Shown piece after piece: positions 15,897 through 25,681 of a stretch of DNA of 64,000 nucleotides. Within the stretch, counting starts at the first letter, position 1. Each line of letters opens with the position of its first letter. Position numbers and translations under genes: made by a program. Where the stretch lies: positions 372,001-436,000 of the forward strand of contig CAILAC010000010.1 in assembly GCA_903832055.1 (NCBI GenBank), read 5' to 3'. The notes under the pieces were generated by a model that saw nothing but the letters and a program-made list of their open reading frames with translations, ran no database searches and was not told the origin of the DNA. The stretch is from an uncultured Acidobacteriota bacterium (GTDB lineage: Bacteria; Acidobacteriota; Terriglobia; Terriglobales; Acidobacteriaceae).

Positions 15897-18800
15897 GAAC
15901 GATGCTTTGCCGTCGCATGAGCTGTCATTGAAAGCACTGAACCGTCCTCCGGATTGGGAAGCACGGCAGCGCGCGCTGGACCCGGCGCGGTCGTTTCTGG
16001 TGCAGGCTCCGGCGGGTTCGGGAAAGACAGAGCTGCTGATTCGACGGTTTCTGCGCTTGCTGGGCGAGGCGGAGAAGCCGGACGAGATTGTGGCGATTAC
16101 CTTTACGAACGCGGCGGCTGCCGAGATGAGGCAGCGGGTACTGGCGGCGCTGGAGAGGGCTGAGAAGGTCACAAACCCAGCTCTTGAGAGCGAGAGCGGG
16201 GACGCCCAGGTGGCTGGGGAACTGGAGTCGCTGGAGGGGTTGGCGGCGCAGGCCACAGAGAGGGCGCGGCGGCTGGACTGGAAGCTGCTGGACCAGCCGA
16301 ACCAGCTGAGGATTATGACGATTGACTCGTTTTGCCGCAGCCTGGCGTTGCAGAGTCCGCTGAGCTGGGGGGTCCTGGCTGGGCTGGGGGGGCGACTGGA
16401 CCAGTTAACCGATGCAGATGAGATTTACCGGCAGGCGGCTCGGCGAACTTTGGCGGCATTGGACGGGGGAGATACTGCGACGCGGCAGAGCGTGGAGGCG
16501 TTGCTCAAGTGGCGGGACAACAACTGGGCAGATATTGAAGCACTGATTGTGAAGATGCTTAAGGACAGGAACCGGTGGTTTCAGGGATTTGTGCTGGGGC
16601 AGAAGGTAGATGAGGCGGAGTTGCGTTCGAAGCTGGAGGCACCGTTTATGCGGGCCGCACGGGGCCTGCTGGAAAAGCTGGGGAAAAAGCTTGACGCGCT
16701 GGAGGGCAGCCGAGAGGGTGTACTGAAGCTGGCGCGCGTGGCGTGCAAGATTCCGGGGAAGGATTCGCCATTTGCATTGGCGGAGCGGGCGGAGCTGCCG
16801 GGGGTGTTCAAAGCGGAGGCGGGCGAGGATGAGCGGCAGTTGCTGCGGGATGCGTTGGATGCTTATGGGGAGGTAGCTGATTTTCTGCTGACGGGCAGCT
16901 CCTGGAGGAAAAAGGGCGGGCTGAACTTGCATCGGGGTTTTCCGGGGGGGGCTGAAGGCAAGCCAGCAAAAGATCGGTTTGGAGATCTTGTGGATGGGCT
17001 GGCGCAGGAGCCTGGACTGGTCGAGGCTTTGGCGGCTTTTCAAAAGCGGATGCCCTTGGGTTATACGGAGGAGGAGTGGGAGCTGCTGCGGCATTGCTTT
17101 GCTGTGTTGCGGGCGGCGGCGGCGCAGTTGCAGGTGCTGTTTGCGGAGACGGGTTCGGTGGACTTCACGGAGGTGGCGCAGATTGCGCTGCGGGTGCTTG
17201 CTCCGGAAGGGGGATTTGCCTCTGATATTGCGCAGCGACAGGCGGCGGGGATTCGGCATTTGCTGATTGACGAGTTTCAAGACACGAGCCGAAGGCAGCA
17301 TGAGCTGCTGGCGCGAATCATTGGAGCGTGGCCGGAGCGGGAGGGGCGGAGTTGCTTCTGTGTTGGGGACCCGATGCAGTCGATTTACGGGTTTCGCGAG
17401 GCGGAGGTGGAGCTGTTTGAGCGTCTCAAGACGCATGGGCTGGATGTTTCGGCGTCTGACCCGGATGGAGGGGCGTTTCGGTTTGAGTTTGTGGCCCTGC
17501 GGGCGAATTTCAGGACGGCGAAGAGCCTTGTGGATGATCTGAACGGGCATTTTGAGGCGATTTTTGCCGAGGATGACGGGAGTGGGGTGAGGTTTGCGCG
17601 AGCGGTGGCGGCACGGGAGCAGCCAGCGGGGAAAGCGGCTGCGGTGACGGAGCTGCATCTGGCGTTTACGCGGAATGGAAAGGGATTTACCGACGACGAC
17701 CCCAATGCGCCGGAGAGAACGCGGGAGACGCAGGTTGAGGAGCTGGTGGCGCTGGTGAAGAGCAAGCTGCCGGAGATTGAGGCGGCCCGTGCGGCGGCGG
17801 GCGGCGATAAGGCTTCGGACCAGAAGGCGGGGAAATACCGGGTGGCGGTGCTGGGGCGAACGCGGCCTGCGCTGCTCGTGGTAGCGGAGGGATTGCGGGC
17901 GGCGGGGATCGGGTTCAGGGCGATCGAGCTGGTGAAGCTGCGGGAGCGGCCGGAAGTGCTGGATGTGCTGGCGCTGGTGCGGGCGTTGCTGAATCCGATG
18001 GACCGGACGGCGTGGCTGGGGGTGCTGCGGGCGCCGTGGTGCGGACTTTCACTGGAGGAGCTGCATTTGCTGACGGCGGCGGATAACGCTGGGGTAAGCG
18101 CCGCGGCGATTCCCACACTGATTAAGGAGAGATTGCCGCAGCTTTTGCGGGAAGGCGGGATTGGTTCGCGGGCGGCAGAGGCTGCGGCACGGGTGGGGCG
18201 GGTGCTACGGCAAGCCAGGGAGTTGAGGGCGAGTGGAGCTGGTTTGGCGATGGGGGCTGGGCTGGCATCGGGGCTGGGCAGCTGGATTGAGGCGGTGTGG
18301 ACCGCGCTGGGTGGCTCGGACACGGTGAACGAGGAGCAGCGGAGCAATCTGCGGCTGCTGTGGTCGTGCCTGGATGGGCTTCCGTCGGGCGAGCTTGATC
18401 TTCTTGGACCGGGGCTGGAGTCGGCACTGGAGAAGCTGTTTGCGCAGCCGGATCCAGCGATGAGCAGCGAGTTTGGGGTGCAGTTGATGACCATTCATCA
18501 CTCAAAGGGGCTGGAGTTTGAGGTGGTGATTGTGCCGGACCTGGAGGTGCGTGGCAAACCCGACGACCCAACAATGATCAGTTGGCTGGAGCGGGCAATC
18601 GCTGAGGATGAAGATGAGGGCGAGAACGGAAATGGCGGGGACTTGACAGAATTTTTGATTGCGCCGATTCAGGCCAAGGGGCAGGAGAAGGGCGCGGCCA
18701 AGGCCTGGGTAGATGGGGTGAAGAGGGAGCGCGTCACGCAGGAGCTGCGGCGCGTGTTGTACGTTGCCGCAACGCGGGCGCGGGAGGAGCTGCACCTGTT

Positions 18801-19815
18801 TGCGCGGCCCCGTTTTTCAGAGAAGGTGACGGCGAAAAGCACGGTGCCGGAGCGTGAACTGGTCGCAGCCGGAGGGCTGATGGCGACGGCCTGGCCAGCG
18901 CTCGAAATGAAGGTTCGGGAACGATTTGCAGTGTGGAAGAGTGACCGGGCGGAGCAGACTGGGCTGAGTTTGGCGGCCGCTGCAGCGGTGGCTGGAAATG
19001 TGTTGACGATGCCGGGGGGCGCAGCAGTGAAGCCAACGTTGATGCGACGTTTGCCTGAGGGGTATGCTCAGCAGTCAACGCCCCGGCTGTATGCCCGCAC
19101 CCATGCGAGTGCCGCGACGGCTGCGGCTGAGCAGTCTGCCGATTTGCCTGAGAACCTGATTGATGACGAGACAGCAAGACCGACGCTGTTTAGCCGCACC
19201 GAGGGTGGTCTGTATTCGCGGCTTGACGGAACGGCGATTCACGCGCTGATGGAGAGACTGGCGCGGCTGCGGGTATTGATGGAATCCAGGGAAGCGGCGA
19301 CGGCGCTGGCAGCGTCATTGCCAGGAATCATTGCGATGGCGCGGGGAGCAGGTTTGCCTGCGCTTGCCGCGCAGGGGCTGGCTGCTGATGCGATAGCGGT
19401 GGTGCAACGGACGCTGGAGGATGCGGCTGGTGCCTGGGTGTTGGCTCCGCATGCTGAGGCGGAGATCGAAAGCCGCTGGACGGCAGTGCTAGCGCCTGAG
19501 ACTGGGAGCGCGGATCGAGATAAGGGGCGGCGGTGGAATCTTCGTCCAGATCGGGTCTTCCATTCTGAAGGGATGGATGGCGGAAGTGCAGCCTGGTGGG
19601 TCATTGACTACAAGACCAGCCGCGCACCTGAGCATGTCATTGCTGATGCGAGGGCGCGGGCGGATTTTCTGGGCGAGCATCGCACTCGCTATGAGGGGCA
19701 GCTGGCGGCCTACGCGCGCGTTCTGCGGGCATTGCAGGGCGGGCCAGACACATTGCCGGTGCGAGCCGGGGTGTATTATCCGCGACTGCGCCTGTTTGAT
19801 TGGTGGGAGGCTTGA
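15886..19815 (+). CDS. addA: AddA helicase-nuclease (UvrD/Rep family)
   Basis: A 1309-residue superfamily 1A helicase. Motif I is QAPAGSGKTELL with Lys47, motif II LLIDEFQDTSR, motif III GDPMQSIYGFREAE, then HHSKGLEFEVVIVPDLE and motif VI VLYVAATRAREELHLF. The C-terminus has a RecB-type nuclease motif (VIDYKTSRAPEHV). I chose the ATG at 15886 with GGAGGG six bases upstream; the TTG at 15874 in the track is less likely. With AddB it should unwind and resect DNA ends up to a Chi-like site. Length and motif order are normal. Confidence 0.92.
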   Translation: MTLRNDALPSHELSLKALNRPPDWEARQRALDPARSFLVQAPAGSGKTELLIRRFLRLLGEAEKPDEIVAITFTNAAAAEMRQRVLAALERAEKVTNPALESESGDAQVAGELESLEGLAAQATERARRLDWKLLDQPNQLRIMTIDSFCRSLALQSPLSWGVLAGLGGRLDQLTDADEIYRQAARRTLAALDGGDTATRQSVEALLKWRDNNWADIEALIVKMLKDRNRWFQGFVLGQKVDEAELRSKLEAPFMRAARGLLEKLGKKLDALEGSREGVLKLARVACKIPGKDSPFALAERAELPGVFKAEAGEDERQLLRDALDAYGEVADFLLTGSSWRKKGGLNLHRGFPGGAEGKPAKDRFGDLVDGLAQEPGLVEALAAFQKRMPLGYTEEEWELLRHCFAVLRAAAAQLQVLFAETGSVDFTEVAQIALRVLAPEGGFASDIAQRQAAGIRHLLIDEFQDTSRRQHELLARIIGAWPEREGRSCFCVGDPMQSIYGFREAEVELFERLKTHGLDVSASDPDGGAFRFEFVALRANFRTAKSLVDDLNGHFEAIFAEDDGSGVRFARAVAAREQPAGKAAAVTELHLAFTRNGKGFTDDDPNAPERTRETQVEELVALVKSKLPEIEAARAAAGGDKASDQKAGKYRVAVLGRTRPALLVVAEGLRAAGIGFRAIELVKLRERPEVLDVLALVRALLNPMDRTAWLGVLRAPWCGLSLEELHLLTAADNAGVSAAAIPTLIKERLPQLLREGGIGSRAAEAAARVGRVLRQARELRASGAGLAMGAGLASGLGSWIEAVWTALGGSDTVNEEQRSNLRLLWSCLDGLPSGELDLLGPGLESALEKLFAQPDPAMSSEFGVQLMTIHHSKGLEFEVVIVPDLEVRGKPDDPTMISWLERAIAEDEDEGENGNGGDLTEFLIAPIQAKGQEKGAAKAWVDGVKRERVTQELRRVLYVAATRAREELHLFARPRFSEKVTAKSTVPERELVAAGGLMATAWPALEMKVRERFAVWKSDRAEQTGLSLAAAAAVAGNVLTMPGGAAVKPTLMRRLPEGYAQQSTPRLYARTHASAATAAAEQSADLPENLIDDETARPTLFSRTEGGLYSRLDGTAIHALMERLARLRVLMESREAATALAASLPGIIAMARGAGLPALAAQGLAADAIAVVQRTLEDAAGAWVLAPHAEAEIESRWTAVLAPETGSADRDKGRRWNLRPDRVFHSEGMDGGSAAWWVIDYKTSRAPEHVIADARARADFLGEHRTRYEGQLAAYARVLRALQGGPDTLPVRAGVYYPRLRLFDWWEA

Positions 19816-20232
19816 GTAACGGAGGTAACCGCGCTTGAGTTCTGAAACAAATTCGGAGTTTTCGAAGATTAGTTTTCGTAGCTGAGCAACGAATTCCGCA
19901 ATTCTGTGTCTAAACGATTTACGAAGGCCTGTTTGCCTTCGAACAAATTACTTGACTTGACTCGGGTTGCTGCCGAGTCGAGCCAGGTTTGGCGTCCCGA
20001 TTTCGTTCAGATGGCACCGCAAGTCTGAGTTGCGAGTTCGGGTTCGCTTTTGGCCTACCACTGGCTCTTCACTGCTCAAGGCTGATTTTTGACTGTCGTT
20101 CTACGCCCTCACACCTGTTGCAAGTCTTTTGATCTGGCATCTTTGATCGGCCGAGAGCATCAGATGGACGCGGTGTAGTGCGCCTCGCGAAATACGGACC
20201 ACGTTCAACTTTTCCACCACCCAGGGATGGCC
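19816..20232. other. intergenic region with two hairpins upstream of the S53 peptidase
   Basis: About 415 bases without a convincing ORF. CGAAGGC / GCCTTCG at about 19922-19941 and GACTCGG / CCGAGTC at 19959-19979 can form stem-loops, but neither is followed by a T run. The first may end the addBA message. I saw no known riboswitch motif. Confidence 0.5.
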
Positions 20233-23112
20233 ATGAATCGATTCGCAAGAACTGTAAGGCAACTCTTCCTCCCCTCCTGCCTTTGGGCGTTTGTTGTGCT
20301 CGCTGCCGGATTGAGTTCAATCCCGTCCGCGGCTTTCTCATCCGGGCAGGCAGTGCGTGTGCATGCTGATGTCAACAGCAACGAGCGGGTCCCGCTGGCA
20401 GGCTCACGGCATCCCCTGGCGCTGGTTCAGAATGAAAGCGGGCGGCTCGCGGCGGGCACACGGATGGAGGGTGTAACGATATTTTTCAGCCGGACTCCTC
20501 GTCAGCAGGCAGAGATGGATGCGCTGATCAAGGCGCAGCAGGACCCGGCCTCGCCGCTGTTTCACAAGTGGCTGACGCCGGAGCAGTTTGGCAGGCGCTT
20601 TGGGCTGGCGGATGCCGACATTGCCAAGGTGCAGGGCTGGCTTGAGCAGCAGGGCTTGTCGGTGGATTCCGTTGCGCGCGGCAAGGACAGCATCCGGTTC
20701 TCTGGAACGGTGGGCCAGGTCGAGGCGGCGTTCGCGACAGAAATCCACTCTTATTCTGTGAGCGTGGCGGGCGGGCAGGAGCAGCATTATGCGCCTGCGA
20801 CGGAGTTGAGTGTGCCGTCGGCGCTGGCTCCGGTAATTCTGGGGGTGCGCAATCTGGATAACTTCAAACCGCGATCGATGATGAAGAAGCCGTCGGCGGA
20901 GACGTTGCGCAGACTGGTCAATCCGGATTTCACTTCAGGTTCTTCTGGCAATCACTTTCTTGCTCCGGGAGACATCACGACGATTTACAACGTGAAGCCG
21001 CTTTTGCAGGGTGGGGTAGATGGAACCGGGCAGACGATTGCCATCATGGGGCAATCGGCAGTTTTATTGAGCGATATTGCGGCATTTCAGAATGCGGCGG
21101 GTTTGACGTTGAAGGCACCGACGTTACAGCAGGTTCCGGGTACGGGAGTTTCAACGATTTACTCGGGTGATGAGGGCGAGTCTGACCTGGATCTGGAGTG
21201 GTCAAGTGCGCTGGCACCGGGGGCGAAGATTTTATTTGTCTATACGGGAAGCGTCAGCGGCAGCGGGGTGTTTGACGCGGCGCAGTACACGGTAGACAAC
21301 AACCTGGCGCAGATTATCAGCATCAGCTACGGACTTTGCGAAAATGACTTGGGCACTGCGAATTACGCCTCTCTCGAAGCGATTACCTCGAGGGCTGCGA
21401 CTCAGGGTCAATCGGTGCTTGCGGCGAGCGGCGATGAAGGATCGACGACCTGCTACAGCAACACGAAAGACTCCCTGACGATTCGGCAGTCGCTGAATGT
21501 GAGCTATCCGGCGAGTAGCCCGTTTGTGACGGCTGTGGGTGGGACGGAGTACAGCGAAGGAACGGGAACGGGCGCTACCCAGTACTGGACGGCGAATGGA
21601 TCGACGGACGTAGTGGCATCGGCGAAAAGCTATATCCCAGAGATGGTCTGGAATGATGATTCATCGAGTGGGCTGGCGGCGAGCGGTGGCGGCGTGAGTA
21701 CACTGTCTGCGGGCAAGCCGAGCTGGCAGAAGGGTGTTCCGGGGATTCCGGCGGATGGTGCGCGCGATGTGCCGGATATTGCTCTGGCAGCCTCAAACAA
21801 CCATGATCCTTATCTGCTTTGCACGAGCGATACGAGCAACTGGACCTCGGGGCAATCGGCGAGCTGCGACCTGGGTTTTCGGGATTCGGCGAGCAATGTC
21901 TTGACGGCGGCCGGGGGCACGAGTTTTGCAACGCCGGTATTCGCTGGCATGGTGGCGCTGATCAACCAGAAGCAGAACTACAGCACCGGGCAGGGCTTGC
22001 TGAATACCGAGCTTTACAAGCTGGCGTCGAATGCGGCGACGTATGGATCGGTATTTCATGACATTACGACCGGCACGAATGCCTGTTTAGCGTCGAGCGG
22101 TTTGTGTTCGGCGGCTGGTGAGTCAGCGTATGCAGCAAAGACTGGGTATGACCAGGCGACCGGGCTGGGTTCGTTTGATACGAATGCGCTGGCCGGGGCC
22201 TGGGCTGCATCAGGGTCGTCATTAATCGGGACGACTACATCAGTGACACCCTCCAACACGGCTCCGCTGGTCAATACGAATGTGACGTTCACGATCGGCG
22301 TGGCTTCAGTGACCGGCGCAACTGTGCCGACAGGCAACGTGACAATCACGGTTGACGGCGGAACTCCCGTCACGGGCAACGCTCTGGCGGCGAACGGTAC
22401 CTACAGCTACGTGACGCAGTTCACGACCGCAGGCGCGCATGGGGTTGTCGTGGCGTATCTGGGCGATGCAACACATGCTGCGTCTTCCGGGAGCGCGACT
22501 GTAACTGTGGGCGGAGGCAGCTCCGGCAGCGGGACGTTTACGCTGGCGGCGACCAATATTTCAGTGGCGCGTGGCAGTGCCGGAACGTCAACGGTAACGG
22601 TGACGCCCGCAGGCGGATACAAGGGTACGGTGGGCTTTACGCTGGCGACGACGAGTTCTTCACTGAGCGCGGCCTGCTACTCGATTGCCAACGCGACGGT
22701 GACGGGAACGACGGCAGTCACGACGACGCTTACGATTGACACGAACGCACAGAGTTGCGCGACTACGGGCGCTGTGCGGAAGGGGAAATCGCAGGCGATA
22801 CGGGTGGGTAGCTTTGCTTCCGGAGGGTCGGGACCGTTGGGCTTGATGGCCGGTGGCACGATGCTTACGGGGCTGCTGCTCGCCGGACTGCTGGGACGCG
22901 GATCACGGAAGCTGCGAGTGCTGGCTGGCGTGATTCTGCTGGCGAGCTTCGGGTTTGCGCTGGCTGGTTGTGGCGGCGGAGGCGGCAGCAGCGGCGGAAC
23001 GACATATACGAATCCGCCGACGGGAACCTATACGGTGACTCTGACGGGAACAGATTCAGCATCGTCGTCGATTCCGGCGGCAACGGCTTCGTTGACGCTG
23101 ACCATCAATTAA
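20233..23112 (+). CDS. secreted S53 family peptidase (kumamolisin/sedolisin) with Ig-like tail
   Basis: A signal peptide (LWAFVVLAAGLSSIPSAAFS) precedes the pro-kumamolisin domain (residues about 55-200, containing DPASPLFHKWLTPEQF). The catalytic domain has the Glu/Asp pair in GESDLDLEWSSALAPG and the serine in GGTSFATPVFAGM, the sedolisin triad. An Ig-like repeat domain follows, then two hydrophobic helices (LLLAGLLG, GVILLASFGFALAGCG), a Gly run and a last short beta domain. These enzymes are acid-active endopeptidases. The ATG at 20233 has AGGG with better spacing than the one at 20227. The C-terminal layout implies surface anchoring. Confidence 0.9.
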   Translation: MNRFARTVRQLFLPSCLWAFVVLAAGLSSIPSAAFSSGQAVRVHADVNSNERVPLAGSRHPLALVQNESGRLAAGTRMEGVTIFFSRTPRQQAEMDALIKAQQDPASPLFHKWLTPEQFGRRFGLADADIAKVQGWLEQQGLSVDSVARGKDSIRFSGTVGQVEAAFATEIHSYSVSVAGGQEQHYAPATELSVPSALAPVILGVRNLDNFKPRSMMKKPSAETLRRLVNPDFTSGSSGNHFLAPGDITTIYNVKPLLQGGVDGTGQTIAIMGQSAVLLSDIAAFQNAAGLTLKAPTLQQVPGTGVSTIYSGDEGESDLDLEWSSALAPGAKILFVYTGSVSGSGVFDAAQYTVDNNLAQIISISYGLCENDLGTANYASLEAITSRAATQGQSVLAASGDEGSTTCYSNTKDSLTIRQSLNVSYPASSPFVTAVGGTEYSEGTGTGATQYWTANGSTDVVASAKSYIPEMVWNDDSSSGLAASGGGVSTLSAGKPSWQKGVPGIPADGARDVPDIALAASNNHDPYLLCTSDTSNWTSGQSASCDLGFRDSASNVLTAAGGTSFATPVFAGMVALINQKQNYSTGQGLLNTELYKLASNAATYGSVFHDITTGTNACLASSGLCSAAGESAYAAKTGYDQATGLGSFDTNALAGAWAASGSSLIGTTTSVTPSNTAPLVNTNVTFTIGVASVTGATVPTGNVTITVDGGTPVTGNALAANGTYSYVTQFTTAGAHGVVVAYLGDATHAASSGSATVTVGGGSSGSGTFTLAATNISVARGSAGTSTVTVTPAGGYKGTVGFTLATTSSSLSAACYSIANATVTGTTAVTTTLTIDTNAQSCATTGAVRKGKSQAIRVGSFASGGSGPLGLMAGGTMLTGLLLAGLLGRGSRKLRVLAGVILLASFGFALAGCGGGGGSSGGTTYTNPPTGTYTVTLTGTDSASSSIPAATASLTLTIN

Positions 23113-23126
23113 CCCGGGAAACAAAT

Positions 23127-23164
23127 CAAAAAAGGCAGGCTCCGCGAGGGGCCTGCCTTTTTGC
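23127..23164. terminator. bidirectional rho-independent terminator
   Basis: AAAAAAGGCAGGC pairs with GCCTGCCTTTTT, giving a GC-rich stem flanked by A and T runs. It lies between the convergent S53 peptidase and phoU genes and can serve both. Confidence 0.9.
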
Positions 23165-23189
23165 TTTTACAGAAGCGATTGCATGCTGA

Positions 23190-23885
23190 TCAGTCTGCCT
23201 GGGCGGCGGCAACTTTGGCTGCGTCAACGCTTGCCTTGTGGCGAACGTCAGCGCCTTTGACCCAGAAGATGACGTCTTCAGCAATGTTGGTGGCGTGGTC
23301 GGCTACGCGCTCAAGAGAGCGGCAGACCATGAGAGCGTTGAGGGCCTGGGGAGCAAGGTGGCTCTCAGTGCCCATGACCTGGGCAAGGGTGATGTGCGCG
23401 GCGCGATTCATACCGTCTACCGCATCATCCATGCTGAGAACAGACTGGGCCATTTCCGGGTCTGCCTCGATAAAGGCCTGGAGCGCACGGCGCACCATGT
23501 TAGAGGCAAGCGCAGCCATGCGGGGAATGTCGACGGGAAGATCGGCGACGGCCATGGACTCCATGGTGCGGACTCGGTCGCTGATGCTTTTGGCGGCGTC
23601 GCCTACGCGCTCGAGGTCGGCGTTGATCTTGATGACGGCGAGGATGAAGCGGAGGTCAATGGCCATGGGCTGCTCCATGGCGAGGATGTCGAGGGCAGAC
23701 TGGTCGATCTCGCGTTCGAGGCGGTTGATGGCGAGTTCAGAACGGCTGACGAGGTCGCAGATGGAGAGGTCGCGGACGCGATAGGCCTCAACGGCCCTCT
23801 GGATGGCTTGTTCGGCGAGGCCGGCCATGACCAGGAGTTTTTCCTTGAGGTCGTCAAGACTGCGTTGGAAGCGGATTCTTGTCAT
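23190..23885 (-). CDS. phoU: phosphate uptake regulator PhoU
   Basis: A 231-residue all-helical protein with two PhoU repeats: residues about 10-100 with AIQRAVEAYRVRD and AMEQPMAIDLRFILAVIKINADLERVGDAA, and 120-210 with NALMVCRSLERVADHATNIAEDVIFWV. The metal-binding ER(V/I)(G/A)D motifs are present in both halves. PhoU links the Pst transporter to the PhoR kinase and keeps the regulon off when phosphate is ample. It is the last gene of the pst operon, about 150 bases after pstB. The C-terminus is Ala-rich. Confidence 0.95.
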   Translation of the reverse strand: MTRIRFQRSLDDLKEKLLVMAGLAEQAIQRAVEAYRVRDLSICDLVSRSELAINRLEREIDQSALDILAMEQPMAIDLRFILAVIKINADLERVGDAAKSISDRVRTMESMAVADLPVDIPRMAALASNMVRRALQAFIEADPEMAQSVLSMDDAVDGMNRAAHITLAQVMGTESHLAPQALNALMVCRSLERVADHATNIAEDVIFWVKGADVRHKASVDAAKVAAAQAD

Positions 23886-24035
23886 CGTGTTGTCAGCGCC
23901 TCTCTACCAAGAATTCGCCAGTGGCCAGTTTTGGATCCAGCTCTCGGGGCTCATGCCCGGTTCGTTTGTTTTGACTCGGATAACGTCTAAATCGGGAACA
24001 TTGAGAACTTTTGGTCGATCAAACTCTGGAGCAAC

Positions 24036-24794
24036 TCAACCGAATCGACCGGTGATGTAGTCTTCGGTCCTCTTGTCAGAGGGATTGGTGAAAATCTTGT
24101 GAGTTGAATCGAATTCAACCATACGGCCGTTGAGGAAGAAGCCGGTTTTTTCGGCGACGCGGGCGGCCTGCTGCATGTTGTGGGTGACGATGACGATGGT
24201 GTACTGGGTTTTGAGCTGAAAGATCAGGTCTTCGATCTTGGAGGTGGAAACGGGATCGAGTGCTGAGGCCGGCTCATCCATTAACAACACCTCAGGATCG
24301 ACGGCGAGGGCGCGCGCGATGCACATGCGCTGCTGCTGGCCGCCGGAGAGCGAGGCGCCGGACTTCTTCTTGAGATCGTCCTTGACTTCATCCCAAAGCG
24401 CGGCGTTGCGCAGTGAGCGCTCGACAATCTCATCGAGAGCACGGCGATTGCTGTAGCCATTGAGCTTGAGACCAGAGGCTACGTTGTCGTAGATGCTCAT
24501 CGTGGGGAAGGGATTGGGGCGCTGAAAGACCATGCCGACCCGGCGACGAATTTCGACAGGCGAAGCGTCGGCGTAAATATCCATATCGCCAATGCGCACT
24601 GAGCCAGTGACGCGGGCGATGGGATTGGTTTCATGCATGCGATTGAGACAGCGCACAAAGGTGGATTTGCCGCAGCCTGAGGGTCCGATCAGCGCGGTTG
24701 CGTGATTGGCTGGAATAGGCAGATTGATATCCTGCAACGTGTGGTTGGCGCCATACCATGCGTTCAGGTTGGTCACCTCGATGCCGACTCCCAC
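24036..24794 (-). CDS. pstB: phosphate ABC transporter ATPase PstB
   Basis: A 252-residue ATPase with Walker [10 protein letters not shown], signature LSGGQQQR, Walker [13 protein letters not shown] and the H-loop [11 protein letters not shown]. The NRMHETNP and [14 protein letters not shown] stretches are characteristic of PstB. It starts with GTG overlapping the pstA stop (TAGTG), so the two are translationally coupled. It energises high-affinity phosphate import with PstA and PstC. Confidence 0.97.
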   Translation of the reverse strand: MGVGIEVTNLNAWYGANHTLQDINLPIPANHATALIGPSGCGKSTFVRCLNRMHETNPIARVTGSVRIGDMDIYADASPVEIRRRVGMVFQRPNPFPTMSIYDNVASGLKLNGYSNRRALDEIVERSLRNAALWDEVKDDLKKKSGASLSGGQQQRMCIARALAVDPEVLLMDEPASALDPVSTSKIEDLIFQLKTQYTIVIVTHNMQQAARVAEKTGFFLNGRMVEFDSTHKIFTNPSDKRTEDYITGRFG

Positions 24795-25669
24795 TAGCTT
24801 GCTCCCTTCAGGATTCCGCGGCTGGCGACATAACGTACCAGCGAAACGGCAAGAACGATAAGAATGATGAGAACCAATGCACCCGCCCAGGCAAGACGGT
24901 GCTGATCGTCATAGGGGGAGATGGCGTACACATAAATCTGCAAAGGCAAAGCAGCAATGGGCTCGTTGAGGCTGGTACTCCAGAACTGGTTGCCGAGAGC
25001 GGTGAAGATGAGAGGAGCGGTTTCGCCGGCGACGCGGGCAAAGGCCAGCATGCACCCGGTGATGACGCCGGGGGAAGCGGTCTTGAGGGTGATGGAAAGA
25101 ACTGATCGCCAGGTGGGCACGCCCAGGCCCAGGGCTGCTTCGCGGATGGAGTTGGGGACCATCAGGAGCATTTCTTCAGTGGTGCGGGTGACGGTGGGAA
25201 TCATCATGATGCCCAGGGCTACGCCGCCGGATAGCGCCGAGAAGTGCTTTTGCTGAAAGACGATGAGCGAGTAGATGGCGATGCCCATGACGATTGAGGG
25301 AACGCCGTTGAGAACATCCGCTGTGAAACGGACAGCGTTGGCGAAACGGGTGCCGCGGCCGAACTCCGCGAGATAGATGCCGCCGCCGATGCCGATTGGG
25401 ATGCCGAGGAGGCTGGCGACGCCGAGCAGCACTCCGGAGCCGACGATGGCGTTGGCCATACCGCCACCCGATTCTCCAATTGGCTTGGGAATCTGGGTAA
25501 AGAAGGCGAGGTTGAGCGAGCTGGCGCCCTTATAGATGAGATAGGCAAAGATCGCGATGAGCGGGGCGACGACCAGAATGGTGGCCAAGATAGCCAGACC
25601 AGTTGCGAGGTGGTCAACCATTGTGCGAATCGCGCTACGCACCTTGTTCTGTTGGACTCCGGCTTTCAT
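24794..25669 (-). CDS. pstA: phosphate ABC transporter permease PstA
   Basis: A 291-residue inner-membrane permease with about six helices and the EAA-type loop ([21 protein letters not shown]) that contacts Pst[10 protein letters not shown] and [11 protein letters not shown] are typical of PstA. It follows pstC after 12 bases and overlaps pstB. An N-terminal cytosolic stretch of about 18 residues ([11 protein letters not shown]) precedes the first helix. Confidence 0.95.
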   Translation of the reverse strand: MKAGVQQNKVRSAIRTMVDHLATGLAILATILVVAPLIAIFAYLIYKGASSLNLAFFTQIPKPIGESGGGMANAIVGSGVLLGVASLLGIPIGIGGGIYLAEFGRGTRFANAVRFTADVLNGVPSIVMGIAIYSLIVFQQKHFSALSGGVALGIMMIPTVTRTTEEMLLMVPNSIREAALGLGVPTWRSVLSITLKTASPGVITGCMLAFARVAGETAPLIFTALGNQFWSTSLNEPIAALPLQIYVYAISPYDDQHRLAWAGALVLIILIVLAVSLVRYVASRGILKGAS

Positions 25670-25681
25670 CAGTCAGTCACC

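Noticed and set aside
16405-17658. 417-aa minus-strand ORF inside addA
   Set aside because: Arg/Pro/Gln-rich shadow; all helicase motifs are on the plus strand.
19922-19979. Riboswitch in the leader of the S53 peptidase gene
   Set aside because: Only two simple hairpins were seen, with no recognisable conserved core of a known class.
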